The notes: generated from the letters alone by a model not told the origin. A stretch of DNA of 64,000 nt from Lactobacillus sp. ESL0700 (GCF_029392095.1 NZ_CP113930.1:1375001-1439000), one strand, 5' to 3'. Positions 48,140 through 58,247 are shown, counted from the first letter of the stretch. Numbers and translations are program-made.

Positions 48140-50962
48140 ATGCAAATTTCAGAAATTTCAATCAATCATATGCATGAACCAATTGGTTTTGATTTTGGTA
48201 ATAGAGTTCGAATAGAATTTTGTGCTGCAGTTGAAAACAAAGTTGATTCGGTTCAAAAAAGATTAATTATCAAAACAGATAGTCCAATTTTTGATTCATC
48301 TTGGCAAAGCTACGACAATAATGTTTTTGATGAAGCTATTCCCTTAAAACCTCGTACTCGCTACACAGTAACTGTTCAATTAAAGCAAGCCGATGAAATT
48401 AGCGAAGGTTCAACATTTTTTGAAACAGGAAAAATGTCTGAAGCTTTTAAAGGTAAGTGGATTGGTAACTCGAACAGTAATTTACAAAATACACTATTGC
48501 GGAAACATTTTAAAATTAACAAGCCAATTAAGAGTGCTCGGTTGTACATTACTGGTCTTGGTTTATATGAAGCTTATCTTAATGGCCAAAAAATTGGTAA
48601 TGAATTTCTCGCTCCTGGTGTAACAGCCTACGATAAATTAATCCAAGTCCAAACTTACGATATCGACAATTTTATAACTAATAACTCACAGCAAGAACTG
48701 CTGATTTCCCTTGGTGATGGCTGGTATAAAGGAAACTTCGGCTTCGATGGTGGCAAAGATAATATCTACGGCTCAAGACAAATGGCGCTAGCTGAACTAC
48801 ACATTAACTACCAAGATGGTACAAGTGATGTAATATTAAGCGATCATTCATGGCAAACAACTGCTGGTAAGATCACTAAATCAGCAATTTATTATGGTGA
48901 AGATTATGATGACAGAATTGCCATCACTAATTGGCAACCAGCAGTAGAAATTGATCATTCATTTGCGTCTTTGCATGATCGACTAAGTTTACCAATTAAG
49001 AATCATGAATTTTTGCCAGTTAAAAAAATCATTCATACTCCAAAAGGGGAAACGGTTTTAGACTTTGGTCAGAACCATGCAGGTTGGCCAGAATTTTTAA
49101 ATCATGAACCTACTGGAACGACTGTTAAATTGCAGATGGGAGAAATATTGCAAAACGGCAACTTCTATCGTGACAATTTACGTGAAGCTAGAGCTGCTTT
49201 TGTTTATACATCGGATGGCAAAGAAAAATGGGTGCGGCCCCACTTTACTTACTATGGTTATCGCTATGTCAAAGTTACAGGTTTGACTAAACCGATTTCT
49301 GCAGCTGATTTTCGTTCAAATGTTATGTACTCTGATATGAAAATCACTGGCGGCATTACTACAAATAATTCAAAAGTTAATCGTCTGTTTCAAAATGTTC
49401 TTTGGGGACAAAAGAGCAACTTTATGGATGTACCAACAGATTGCCCTCAGCGTGATGAACGCCTAGGCTGGTCTGGAGATGCGGATGTCTTTTCAGGAAC
49501 AGCTGTTTTAAACATGAACAGTTATGCTTTCTTTAAAAAATATGCTAAAGATATGCTGATTGAACAAAAAGAACATCATGGCATGTTAACAATGTACGCC
49601 CCAGCTATGGGTGTCGATGATGGTGGTGCTGCCGTTTGGGGCGATGCCGCTACTATTATTCCGTGGACAGCATATTTATCTACTGGTGATCCTGCAATTT
49701 TAAGACAAAATTATTCAGGCATGAAAGCATGGGTTGACTGGATTAGTGCTCACAGTTCAACACCAAATCTCTGGACTGGACAATTTCAATTTGGAGATTG
49801 GCTTTCACTAGATGGTGAAAATCCTGCACTTCCAACTGGTAAAACAGATGAAGATTTTATTGCTTCAGTATATTACTATTATTCAACCTTAATTGTCTCT
49901 AAAACTGCTAAAGTACTTAAACTTAAAACAGACGAAGCTGATAAATATTTAGCAAAGGCTAAAAAAATAAAAGAGGCAATTCGTAAAGAATACATTACTC
50001 CAAATGGTCGGTTAGCAATTGATACTCAAACTGCTTACGCGTTAGCTCTGTACTTTAATTTAGTTCCAGAAGACCAAAAGAAGCGCATAGTAAATGATTT
50101 GGTTACTAGACTAAATAAAGATAATAATCATCTTAAAACAGGCTTCGTTGGTACACCAATAATTTGTCAGGTCTTATCAGATAATGGGTATCATAAACTG
50201 GCAACACAAATTTTCTTAAATGAAGATTTTCCAAGTTGGTTATATGCAGTTAACTTAGGAGCAACGACAGTTTGGGAAAGATGGAATTCTGTATTACCTG
50301 ATGGTTCGATGAATCCTGAAGGAATGAACTCGTTAAACCATTACTCCATTGGGGCAATTATGCAGTGGGCATACAAATATGTTTTGGGGCTCAAAGAACA
50401 AACAAATGGTTATCAAAGTGTCCTGCTTTCACCACAATTTGACTATCGTTTAAAGCATGTTACCGGCTTTTATGAAAGTTCATATGGTCAATTAAAAGTA
50501 GATTACCAATTGGAAACTGATGAAAATCATACCGTAAAGATAAAACTTGAAGTTCCGTTTGGACAAACCGTTAATTTAGAGCTTCCTAACTATCAAGAAG
50601 GTAGTATTAAGGTTAATGGATTAAAGACGGATGACAAATTAACTTTAACAAACGACATATTTAATATTACCTTTATACCTCAAACTAGCTATATTGAACA
50701 TTATGCTTTAAACATGCCAGTTAAATTATTAATGAGTGATTCAGAATTACTTACACAGCTGATGCCAATTAATTCAGTATTTTCATTTTTTAAAGACAAG
50801 ACAAACTTAGACAATTTAGGTTCAATGTCATTAAAGCAACTAAATACCATGTTACCCTTTATTAATATTTCCGATACTGACTTTAGTAAAATTGAGCAGA
50901 TATTAAAACAAACACCACTACCAGAAGAAAGGAAGTTTTTGCATGAAAGGTGTTCTCTTTGA
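48140..50962 (+). CDS. GH78 alpha-L-rhamnosidase
   Basis: 940 residues. N-terminal beta-domains are followed by the catalytic (alpha/alpha)6 barrel with FMDVPTDCPQRDERLGWSGD (the conserved acidic GH78 motif) and WERWNSVLPDGSMNPEGMNSLNHYSIG. No signal peptide, so rhamnosides must enter the cell. Residues from about 850 to the end (LMSDSELLTQLMPINSV ... LPEERKFLHERC) form a helical extension not needed for GH78. The start has a weak ribosome site, 18 bp after the GH3 stop. It probably removes rhamnose from plant rutinosides/neohesperidosides. Confidence 0.92.
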   Translation: MQISEISINHMHEPIGFDFGNRVRIEFCAAVENKVDSVQKRLIIKTDSPIFDSSWQSYDNNVFDEAIPLKPRTRYTVTVQLKQADEISEGSTFFETGKMSEAFKGKWIGNSNSNLQNTLLRKHFKINKPIKSARLYITGLGLYEAYLNGQKIGNEFLAPGVTAYDKLIQVQTYDIDNFITNNSQQELLISLGDGWYKGNFGFDGGKDNIYGSRQMALAELHINYQDGTSDVILSDHSWQTTAGKITKSAIYYGEDYDDRIAITNWQPAVEIDHSFASLHDRLSLPIKNHEFLPVKKIIHTPKGETVLDFGQNHAGWPEFLNHEPTGTTVKLQMGEILQNGNFYRDNLREARAAFVYTSDGKEKWVRPHFTYYGYRYVKVTGLTKPISAADFRSNVMYSDMKITGGITTNNSKVNRLFQNVLWGQKSNFMDVPTDCPQRDERLGWSGDADVFSGTAVLNMNSYAFFKKYAKDMLIEQKEHHGMLTMYAPAMGVDDGGAAVWGDAATIIPWTAYLSTGDPAILRQNYSGMKAWVDWISAHSSTPNLWTGQFQFGDWLSLDGENPALPTGKTDEDFIASVYYYYSTLIVSKTAKVLKLKTDEADKYLAKAKKIKEAIRKEYITPNGRLAIDTQTAYALALYFNLVPEDQKKRIVNDLVTRLNKDNNHLKTGFVGTPIICQVLSDNGYHKLATQIFLNEDFPSWLYAVNLGATTVWERWNSVLPDGSMNPEGMNSLNHYSIGAIMQWAYKYVLGLKEQTNGYQSVLLSPQFDYRLKHVTGFYESSYGQLKVDYQLETDENHTVKIKLEVPFGQTVNLELPNYQEGSIKVNGLKTDDKLTLTNDIFNITFIPQTSYIEHYALNMPVKLLMSDSELLTQLMPINSVFSFFKDKTNLDNLGSMSLKQLNTMLPFINISDTDFSKIEQILKQTPLPEERKFLHERCSL

Positions 50963-51608
50963 TTTGGACGGCGTTATTGCCGATACATCGATTTATCATT
51001 TTCAAGCATGGCGCAAATTGATTAAGGATCATTTTTCATTAAATTTGCCTAATGAATTGGAACAACAAACTAAGGGTGTTAGTCGCGCAGATTCCTTAAA
51101 AGCTATCCTGAATTTTTTAAATATTGATGTTAGTAAAGAACAATTTGTGCAATTAGCCGCTGAAAAAAATCAAACATACCAAAACTTACTAAACAACTTA
51201 ACTCCAAAAGATATTTTACCGGGAATCCAAAAATTAATTAGTGATTTTAAGAGCCATGATGTCAAGCTTTCACTTGCTTCTGCAAGTTTAAATGCTCCTT
51301 TAATTTTAGAAAAATTAGATTTACGGCAAGATTTCGATGCCATAGCTAACCCGAATGAAGTTAAACTTGGAAAACCTGCACCAGATATTTTTCTTCAAGC
51401 TGCAAAAGAAATTGGTGTGCCGCCAAAAGATTGCGTTGGCATTGAAGATTCCATTGCTGGAATCGATGCAATCAATCGTGCTGGCAGCCTATCAGTTGGT
51501 GTTGGCGCAAAAGAAGAATTAAGTAAAGCAAAATTATTATTTTCAACAACAGCAGACCTAAATTACAACCAAATCGAAACGGCTTGGGAACAAGCATCAA
51601 TTAGGTAA
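50943..51608 (+). CDS. pgmB: Beta-phosphoglucomutase (HAD family)
   Basis: 221 residues. The nucleophile motif is FDLDGVIADT with Asp7 and acid/base Asp9, followed by the cap domain, SASLNAP and CVGIEDSIAGIDA. It converts beta-glucose 1-phosphate to glucose 6-phosphate. It overlaps the GH78 gene by 20 bp, with AGGAAG upstream. No GH65 maltose/trehalose phosphorylase is in the window, so its beta-glucose 1-phosphate must come from elsewhere, perhaps the GH3 enzyme. Confidence 0.85.
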   Translation: MKGVLFDLDGVIADTSIYHFQAWRKLIKDHFSLNLPNELEQQTKGVSRADSLKAILNFLNIDVSKEQFVQLAAEKNQTYQNLLNNLTPKDILPGIQKLISDFKSHDVKLSLASASLNAPLILEKLDLRQDFDAIANPNEVKLGKPAPDIFLQAAKEIGVPPKDCVGIEDSIAGIDAINRAGSLSVGVGAKEELSKAKLLFSTTADLNYNQIETAWEQASIR

Positions 51609-51623
51609 ATAATTTGAATAATA

Positions 51624-51655
51624 AAAAACTCCTAAGAAAATTCTTAGGAGTTTTT
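51624..51655. terminator. Bidirectional terminator between pgmB and the MFS gene
   Basis: AAAAACTCCTAAGAA (51624-51638) pairs with TTCTTAGGAGTTTTT (51641-51655). The minus-strand MFS stop codon (51644-51646) is inside it. Confidence 0.88.
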
Positions 51656-53026
51656 GCGTTGCATAATTAGATAAACAGCGACTAATAACACTTGTAATCC
51701 TGCCAAAAAGCTTAAAATGATAAATGATTCATTAATGCCTGCTAATGTCACTTTCCCATGACCAACGCTAGTCATAATTCCTGTAAAAGCAACCATACTA
51801 ATCGCACCAGCATATGTCCGCATTGCACTGATTAGAGCCGACCCATGAGCAGTCAAATTGCTATCAATTTTCAGCATCCCCCAAGTTACTAACGGCATCA
51901 TCAACATTGAAATCGCTAGCATCCGAAAGGCGTAAACAATTGAAATATACCAAGTTGATGTCCCAAACGATAAATTTGCCAAACCCACGCAACTAATAAA
52001 TAGAGCAAGACTACCCATGATTAAAATTGGTTTAATACCATATTTATCAAATAATTTTCCTGAAATTGGACTAAAAATCATCATGACAATTGATCCGGGC
52101 AAAGTAATCAATCCCGTTGCTGTCGAAGAAAAGCCTTGAATGTTTTGTAAAAATAGCGGCAAAATTAGTGAGCCCGCCATCATCACAGCATACAAGATCA
52201 TGCTTGCCAGCAATGCTAAGGTAAAATCCGCATTTTTTAATGGTTGTAAACTTAAGAACGGCTTTTTAGCTTTAACCTGCCGACTGCAAAACACAATAAG
52301 TGCGATGCAGGCAATTAAAAGTAGCAGTACAGCAAATTTGCGATAATCGTAACTGCCGAGTTGGTCAATTCCAAGTGTTAAACCACCAAAGCCAATAACT
52401 GACAACAGTAGCGAGATGTTATCTAAGCGCAATTTTTCACCAGTTGATACGTTACTGACACTTCTTAAGCTATTCAACAAAACAATTAATGTAACTACTA
52501 GAACAAAGCTAAAAATTGCGCGGTATCCTAATTTGTCCGTTAAATAACCCGACAAGGTTGGCGAAAATACAGGCACACCGCCTACTGCTAATCCATAAAT
52601 CCCCATGTACGTTCCTACAGATTGTGCAGGAAAAATTTGAACAATTACAACTTGCGTTAACGATACGAAAATTCCACAACTAACTGCTTGGAATACACGA
52701 CCTAAGATCATTATCGTCAAAGTATTGGCAACAGTACAAACTAGTAACCCCATGCTAAAAAGTATTAAAGAAGTAATCACAATTTTACGCGTTGAAAAAC
52801 GTTTAAGTAAAAATGGCGTTACTGGAATCATAATTCCCATAGTCAGAGTAAACGCACTTGTTAGCCATTGACCTTGGCTTGCATTAACTTTTAAACTTTT
52901 CATAATCACTGGTAAAATCGTTGTTATCGATGTTTGCATCAGTGAACTCAGAATGCAGCATAACAGTAAGACGATAAACAGACGATTAGCTTGTTTAGTC
53001 GTTAACTTATTTTGTTTAGTTGACAT
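51644..53026 (-). CDS. MFS multidrug efflux transporter (DHA2-type)
   Basis: 460 residues with about 14 helices. It starts QANRLFIVLLLCCILSSLMQTSITTILPVIM and contains the motif QGQWLTSAFTLTMGIMIPVTPFL and the GRVFQAVSCG region, as in EmrB/QacA-type pumps. It lies 100 bp downstream of a TetR gene. A hairpin (53088-53116) lies between them. Substrate unknown. Confidence 0.88.
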   Translation of the reverse strand: MSTKQNKLTTKQANRLFIVLLLCCILSSLMQTSITTILPVIMKSLKVNASQGQWLTSAFTLTMGIMIPVTPFLLKRFSTRKIVITSLILFSMGLLVCTVANTLTIMILGRVFQAVSCGIFVSLTQVVIVQIFPAQSVGTYMGIYGLAVGGVPVFSPTLSGYLTDKLGYRAIFSFVLVVTLIVLLNSLRSVSNVSTGEKLRLDNISLLLSVIGFGGLTLGIDQLGSYDYRKFAVLLLLIACIALIVFCSRQVKAKKPFLSLQPLKNADFTLALLASMILYAVMMAGSLILPLFLQNIQGFSSTATGLITLPGSIVMMIFSPISGKLFDKYGIKPILIMGSLALFISCVGLANLSFGTSTWYISIVYAFRMLAISMLMMPLVTWGMLKIDSNLTAHGSALISAMRTYAGAISMVAFTGIMTSVGHGKVTLAGINESFIILSFLAGLQVLLVAVYLIMQRKNS

Positions 53027-53087
53027 AAAACAGCTCCTTAATTAAATATTGAACTATTTCATGCTAACAATCTCAGAAAACTAAAAC

Positions 53088-53116
53088 AACCAACATTTTT
53101 TAGCGAAATGTTGGTT
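53088..53116 (-). terminator. Hairpin between tetR and the MFS gene
   Basis: AACCAACATTT (53088-53098) and AAATGTTGGTT (53106-53116), 7-nt loop, then GTTTT on the minus strand. It could be a weak terminator or a TetR operator for the MFS gene. Confidence 0.55.
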
Positions 53117-53124
53117 GACATCGG

Positions 53125-53667
53125 TTATGCATTCTTATTAATTTTATTAAGCAAAATCGTTACTAGACTAGCGACAGGTGTTTGGCAATCATTTTTTAGC
53201 CATAATTTGATTATTGCCGCCATTCCACCATTAAAGAAATTAAGATCGTAAATAAATTCTTCTGAACCACAACCATTATTTTGCTGTTTAAGTTCTTCTA
53301 CAATGACAGAATTATCAAGAACATTTAATGTAGTTGCCTGATTTTTAGTAACAAAATAATAGTAATAAAAATTCTGCTCTTGCTTGATTAAGGTCAAAAT
53401 TTTGGTTAATGCTTGTTTGAGATTTTGGTGTTTGATTGCGTCATCAGCCAAGATCTTTTGCAATGCATTCATATGAATTACTTGCAGTTCCTCTAAAACT
53501 TCATCTGCATCATAATAATATGAATAAAATGTGCTGCGATTAATTCCCGCTCTTTTACATAAATCAATTATTTTTACCCGTTGATTTGGCGTTTCATTAA
53601 TCATCTTAAGATATAGCTGCTGGATTTTCTGCTTTGCATGTTGATTAGCTTGATTGCAGGATGACAC
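53125..53667 (-). CDS. TetR-family regulator of the MFS pump
   Basis: 180 residues with the TetR helix-turn-helix RVKIIDLCKRAGINRSTFYSYYYDADEVLEE (about 29-59). The C-terminal ligand domain has no clear match. It starts 15 bp after the tsaD stop codon and precedes the MFS gene. The AraC-like cluster upstream is unrelated. Confidence 0.85.
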   Translation of the reverse strand: MSSCNQANQHAKQKIQQLYLKMINETPNQRVKIIDLCKRAGINRSTFYSYYYDADEVLEELQVIHMNALQKILADDAIKHQNLKQALTKILTLIKQEQNFYYYYFVTKNQATTLNVLDNSVIVEELKQQNNGCGSEEFIYDLNFFNGGMAAIIKLWLKNDCQTPVASLVTILLNKINKNA

Positions 53668-53682
53668 TGTTATTCCCCATTA

Positions 53683-54732
53683 TTAATTGAGCATACTCTT
53701 TGCATATGGTAATTCTAGTGACGGATCAGCATTGAGTGTCATATCAGCAAACTTGCCTTCGTTATACAAATTATAAGCTGCTGCACCAATCATTGCCGCA
53801 TTATCGCCGCACAATTTCAGGTCAGGTAAAATCACTTTAGGCCGCATATTTTCTGACAAAGCCGCAATCTCTTGACTCATGCGGTCACGTAATCCGTGAT
53901 TGGCAGCGACCCCGCCACCCATAATAAAGGTCTTTGGCTGATACTCTTTAATTGCTCTAATAGTTTTGTGAGCTAATACATCAACAACAGCAGCTTGGAA
54001 GCTGGCTGCTAGATCATACTTGTTCAATTCTTGGTGAATCTGGTCAGCATGGTGACAAGTATTAATAAAAGCACTCTTTAGACCAGAAAATGAAAAATCA
54101 TAATCGTTATCTTCCATCATTGCCCGTGGGAAGTTAAACGTGTCCTGACCCTGATGTGCCCAGTCATCAATGGTTTTACCAGCCGGATATTGCACGCCGA
54201 GAACCCGCCCAATCTTGTCATAGGCTTCTCCAGCAGCATCATCACGGGTATCACCCACAATTTCAAAGTGAGTTGGATCCTTCAATAAGACAATTTCGGT
54301 ATGCCCACCAGAAACTTGCAAGGCAAGAGCCGGATATTCAATTTCATCCGTTAATTGGGCTGCCATAATATGACCCATGATATGATCGACACCGATTAAG
54401 GGAATTCCCGTCGCCATCGATGCTGCCTTAGCTGCACTAACGCCAATTAAGAGTGCGCCAACAAGTCCGGGACCGTAAGTTACGGCAATGGCATCAATAT
54501 CATTCCAAGTTGCATTCGCCTGGGCCAATGCTTCCTTAGTAATTTGGCTAATCACTTCAATATGATGGCGACTAGCAACCTCGGGAACTACCCCACCGAA
54601 CCGTTGATGGCTCTTAATTTGCGTTGCCACAATTAAACTCTCAATCTCACGGCCATTTTTAATAACCGCTGTCGAAGTTTCATCACAGGAACTCTCATAA
54701 GCTAAAATCCGAATATCTTTTTGTTTGCTCAA
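53683..54732 (-). CDS. tsaD: tRNA N6-adenosine threonylcarbamoyltransferase TsaD
   Basis: 349 residues. Metal-binding motif HHIEVISQI (start near 111 as HIMGHIMAA) and the ASKHA ATPase motifs SGGHTEIV and [12 protein letters not shown] are visible. With TsaB it makes the t6A modification at position 37 of ANN-decoding tRNAs. It overlaps the RimI gene by 4 bp in the order tsaB-rimI-tsaD. Confidence 0.97.
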   Translation of the reverse strand: MSKQKDIRILAYESSCDETSTAVIKNGREIESLIVATQIKSHQRFGGVVPEVASRHHIEVISQITKEALAQANATWNDIDAIAVTYGPGLVGALLIGVSAAKAASMATGIPLIGVDHIMGHIMAAQLTDEIEYPALALQVSGGHTEIVLLKDPTHFEIVGDTRDDAAGEAYDKIGRVLGVQYPAGKTIDDWAHQGQDTFNFPRAMMEDNDYDFSFSGLKSAFINTCHHADQIHQELNKYDLAASFQAAVVDVLAHKTIRAIKEYQPKTFIMGGGVAANHGLRDRMSQEIAALSENMRPKVILPDLKLCGDNAAMIGAAAYNLYNEGKFADMTLNADPSLELPYAKSMLN

Positions 54733-55304
54733 AACTTAATCCCTTTCTTATCTTGTTTTTGTGTTAATTTCAGCACCATATTTAAGCCATCTGTCTGCGT
54801 CTCTTGATAATAATTTGGTCGTACAAAAGTTGTACTGAAGCCTAACTGGCGGTACAGCTTTTGCGCTACCAAGTTATCTACCCGAACTTCGAGGCTGACA
54901 TATTCACAGCCCCACTTTTGTGCCAATTCAATCATTATCTGCATTAAATGTGTGCCTAAGCCCTGACCCTGCCAATTAGGTGCAACCGTCAAGTTAGTTA
55001 TGTGCCCCTCAAGCTTATTAATGCGCACGCCGCCATAAGCAATCAAGGTTGAAGACTGATAAACGACTAAATATAGCAGGTTGGGCTTGGCTAGTTCTGA
55101 TTGAAACACCTCGGCATTCCACGGAGTTTCTCCATCATAAGCCTGAGTTTCAAGCAGCAGCATATTGGAAATATCATCAAATTTTGCTCGCATAATTTGA
55201 ACAGTCTGACCAGCAACGACAAACACAAATGGCTGAAATTCTATCTTAAGTGGCTGTTTTTTAAAATGAGAAAAATAATTATGCTGCTTAAACTTCTTCC
55301 ACAT
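54729..55304 (-). CDS. rimI: GNAT acetyltransferase RimI-like
   Basis: 191 residues from ATG 55304, which lies inside the end of tsaB (17-bp overlap). The acetyl-CoA motif is [22 protein letters not shown], then [27 protein letters not shown]. It probably N-terminally acetylates ribosomal protein S18 and/or works with TsaB. An N-terminal stretch of about 45 residues precedes the GNAT fold. Confidence 0.85.
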   Translation of the reverse strand: MWKKFKQHNYFSHFKKQPLKIEFQPFVFVVAGQTVQIMRAKFDDISNMLLLETQAYDGETPWNAEVFQSELAKPNLLYLVVYQSSTLIAYGGVRINKLEGHITNLTVAPNWQGQGLGTHLMQIMIELAQKWGCEYVSLEVRVDNLVAQKLYRQLGFSTTFVRPNYYQETQTDGLNMVLKLTQKQDKKGIKF

Positions 55305-56028
55305 AATTACTGTCTGGCTCAAACGGCTTACCCGTTTTCTTATGCCAATCGACCTCTGCCTGCGTCCGCCGTAAATAATTTGGCAGTAATTGGTCGGGAT
55401 CTGTTGGTGTTGCTGCTAGTGCTAATTTACCAATCAAGCCAGCGTGAATGACATTTTGGTCATCAGTACCGTAGCTAAATGGTACAGCCAATGCCTTAAT
55501 TAATTCTTCTTGTTTAGTAAAGCCAGACCCGACAAAAATAATTTTATTAAGCGGCTTAACAGCCAAATATTCCTTAACCGCTTCGAGTAAAGCCGAAATA
55601 TGATAGTGACCGTCAGCCAGCACATTAACGGGTTGCCCGTCTTCATTAACATAACCACCGGCAAAGTAGTTATCATTGCGGGCATCAATTCCGGCCACAA
55701 TCAATGTATCTTCATCAATACAGCTGGCAGCTAAAGCTTGCAGAGTCGAAATGCCAACAACATCCTTATTTAAAATGCTAGCAAACATCTTAACCGTGGT
55801 AATGCCAATCCGCAATCCCGTATAAGAACCCGGTCCAATCGCAACGGCAAAGCGATCAATATCTTTGAGCTGCAAGTTGTTTTCCTGCAAAATTTCATTA
55901 ATTAACGGGTCAAGATGCTCACTATGATTGCGCTCATCCTGTTCACTTTTTTCAATAATAACTGATTGGCCGTCATTTAAGGCTACGCTCAAGTGATTGG
56001 TGGCCGTTGATACACTTAAAATTTTCAT
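55288..56028 (-). CDS. tsaB: tRNA threonylcarbamoyladenosine biosynthesis protein TsaB
   Basis: 246 residues. The actin-like N-terminus KILSVSTATNHLSVALNDG and the motif AIGPGSYTGLRIGITTVK are typical. TsaB is the scaffold of the TsaB-TsaD-TsaE complex; tsaE is not in the window. It is the first gene of tsaB-rimI-tsaD. Confidence 0.95.
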   Translation of the reverse strand: MKILSVSTATNHLSVALNDGQSVIIEKSEQDERNHSEHLDPLINEILQENNLQLKDIDRFAVAIGPGSYTGLRIGITTVKMFASILNKDVVGISTLQALAASCIDEDTLIVAGIDARNDNYFAGGYVNEDGQPVNVLADGHYHISALLEAVKEYLAVKPLNKIIFVGSGFTKQEELIKALAVPFSYGTDDQNVIHAGLIGKLALAATPTDPDQLLPNYLRRTQAEVDWHKKTGKPFEPDSNYVEEV

Positions 56029-56057
56029 TTCAAATTACTTTTCCCTTTTTAAAAAAT

Positions 56058-56576
56058 CTACCTTTTTATTTTAACACGAGAAAGGGCCTGCAAAACAAAG
56101 TAGATAACAAACATTTGCACCCAAGGAGTAATTAATTCTTTAGGTAGCCGCTGAACTAGGGCCGCATTAAAGTTTAAGCCGTACAAAATGTGCACCCATA
56201 GAGTATTTAGGCCAAGATTAACAATGATCGTAACTAGCAAAGTTGCCAAAATAATCCGCCAAATTTTAACTGGTCGATGATAAAAAAATAGTCCGTAAAT
56301 TAGTGGCCCGACCATTGCGCTGATTGTAAAACCAATGAAAAAGCCACCTTGATTACCAAAAATCGCAGAAGAAGCCAAATCACCAATCGCGCCGCCAACG
56401 CTTCCCCACACGGGACCAAAAATAAAGCCGAGCATCACACTGCCGATAAAATCTAGACTGACGTGAACAACTGCTGTTCCAATACTAAAGCGATGCAAAA
56501 TTATTTTGATTGCAATTACGACTCCAAGCAAAATTAAATCACGCAGCTCCAATTTCAGAGCTTTTTTTGAAATCAT
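56058..56576 (-). CDS. ECF transporter S component, folate-family (FolT-like)
   Basis: 172 residues with six helices. The S-component mark near the N-terminus is LELRDLILLGVVIAIKIIL, then a folate-family-like VSLDFIGSVMLGFIFGPVWG and GGAIGDLASSAIFGNQGGFF. Start ATG 56576; GTG 56585 is also possible (AGGGG is closer to it). The core ECF ATPases are elsewhere. Confidence 0.75.
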   Translation of the reverse strand: MISKKALKLELRDLILLGVVIAIKIILHRFSIGTAVVHVSLDFIGSVMLGFIFGPVWGSVGGAIGDLASSAIFGNQGGFFIGFTISAMVGPLIYGLFFYHRPVKIWRIILATLLVTIIVNLGLNTLWVHILYGLNFNAALVQRLPKELITPWVQMFVIYFVLQALSRVKIKR

Positions 56577-56596
56577 AGCCAACACTTCCCCTCATT

Positions 56597-56622
56597 AAAA
56601 AAGCATGACGACCAGTCATGCT
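56597..56622 (-). terminator. Terminator of the replication-to-thioesterase operon
   Basis: AGCATGAC (56602-56609) and GTCATGCT (56615-56622), 5-nt loop, then a T-run on the minus strand. Confidence 0.85.
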
Positions 56623-56634
56623 CAATTAATTATA

Positions 56635-57372
56635 TTATATTTTGCGCCAAGTTAGTTCACAAACGGCTCTAGGTTTGTTTTCCTCATCCTCAATTACGTG
56701 ATCGGACTTAATGTCGTGACCATCATCTTCCACCTTGACTAAGGCAAATGCTTCCTGACCGTACGTTACTTCCTGATTGAACTTGATGTCAATACTTTGA
56801 ACAATGTGCTTTTGTAAAAAGTCCCGATCTAAAGTATCAATAAACCAGCTAAAGTAATGACCATTGGTCATGTGGTGGTTAGTATCCAAGTCATCGTAGC
56901 GAACACGGTACTGGCGTTTTGTTTGATATTCAGTTTGTGGCCGCAAGCGCGGGAAGCGAGGCAGCTTCTTCAATAATGGGATACCTAAATCGGCCATCAT
57001 TTGTTCATCTGTTGACACCATCTTGCGCTTCTTTAAGTCAAACAAGACCCATTCACTCTTGGCGGTAATGAGCTCGTTGCCTTGTTCATCGACGAAACTA
57101 AAATTCCGATACTCCAAAAAGCGATTATAACCAATGGCATCAGTAGTTACCGTAATCTTGTCATTGGGTTGCGGCAAAGATTGAACATCAATATGGTATT
57201 GGGTGACAACCCAGCCTAAGCCACGTTCAGTCAAAGAATTGGTACTTGCCTCACCGCTACCTAATTGATGTTCGGAAACACTCATCATTAAGTCAACCAT
57301 TGCTGGCAGCTTTAAATGCTTATTTTCATCACATTCATAAAATTCAATTCGTTTTTGTTCACTATATTTCAT
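56635..57372 (-). CDS. Acyl-ACP thioesterase (FatA/FAT type)
   Basis: 245 residues with two hot-dog folds. The first has ERGLGWVVTQYHIDVQSLP and the second YDDLDTNHHMTNGHYFSWF, with the N/H active-site motif. It releases fatty acids from acyl carrier protein. It overlaps the rsmI stop by one base. Last gene of its operon. Confidence 0.9.
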   Translation of the reverse strand: MKYSEQKRIEFYECDENKHLKLPAMVDLMMSVSEHQLGSGEASTNSLTERGLGWVVTQYHIDVQSLPQPNDKITVTTDAIGYNRFLEYRNFSFVDEQGNELITAKSEWVLFDLKKRKMVSTDEQMMADLGIPLLKKLPRFPRLRPQTEYQTKRQYRVRYDDLDTNHHMTNGHYFSWFIDTLDRDFLQKHIVQSIDIKFNQEVTYGQEAFALVKVEDDGHDIKSDHVIEDEENKPRAVCELTWRKI

Positions 57373-58235
57373 TAATTGCCTCTGTTTTGGTGATATTGAT
57401 CGTAAAGTTCATTTTTCGAAACATTGTTCAGCTGTGCCACTTTTTTAATGGCGGACTTTTTGCTTTCACCCTGCGTCACTTGCTCATCAACCAGCTTAAT
57501 TAACTCCGGCCACGTTAGTTTTTTAGTTTCAGCTGTGCTTGGTGATACCAGCATGACGAATTCGCCTCGTGGTGCATTTTCAGAAAAGTACTCATTTAAT
57601 TCGGCAACTGTCCCCCGAACAAATTCCTCGTGAATTTTGGTTAATTCGCGAGCAGCCACAATTTGCCTGTCAGGTGCAAACACCGTTGCCATGTTTTTCA
57701 ATGTCTTAACCAGCCGATGTGGTGCTTCATAAAAAATTGAAGTCGCATGGGCTGCAGCCATCTCTTCAAAATATGGTTTTTGTTCTCCAGCCTTACGTGG
57801 CAAAAAGCCATAATAGGTAAACGGTTGAGCATCAAAACCCGATGCAATCAGCGCCGTTGTAAACGCCGATGGTCCCGGTAATGGAACAACCGGAATATTA
57901 TTTTTGATACATTCTTGAACCAAAATGTAACCAGGATCAGAAATGACGGGCATCCCCGCATCACTAATTTCTGCAATTACTGCTCCTTCTTGCATTAGTT
58001 GAACTAATTCAGGAGCGCGCTGCTTGGAATTATATTTATGAAAGGACAGCATGTGATTGTGCACGCCAATCTTTTCCAATAAAATGCCACTAGTTCTCGT
58101 ATCTTCTGCTGCAATATAGTCCGCATCTGTTAATACTTTTTTAGCCCGAATCGTAATATCTTCTAGGTTACCAATCGGTGTTGGTACCAAGTAAAGCTTA
58201 CCTTTATCATCTGCATAACTACTTTGCCGCTGCAT
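57372..58235 (-). CDS. rsmI: 16S rRNA (cytidine1402-2'-O)-methyltransferase RsmI
   Basis: 287 residues. Tetrapyrrole-methylase-like fold: LYLVPTPIGNLEDITIRA, EDTRTSG, SDAGMPVISDPG, PLPGPSAFTTALIASGF and FYEAPHR. It methylates C1402 of 16S rRNA. It lies 12 bp after yabA. Confidence 0.97.
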   Translation of the reverse strand: MQRQSSYADDKGKLYLVPTPIGNLEDITIRAKKVLTDADYIAAEDTRTSGILLEKIGVHNHMLSFHKYNSKQRAPELVQLMQEGAVIAEISDAGMPVISDPGYILVQECIKNNIPVVPLPGPSAFTTALIASGFDAQPFTYYGFLPRKAGEQKPYFEEMAAAHATSIFYEAPHRLVKTLKNMATVFAPDRQIVAARELTKIHEEFVRGTVAELNEYFSENAPRGEFVMLVSPSTAETKKLTWPELIKLVDEQVTQGESKKSAIKKVAQLNNVSKNELYDQYHQNRGN

Positions 58236-58247
58236 TATATCCGTCCT

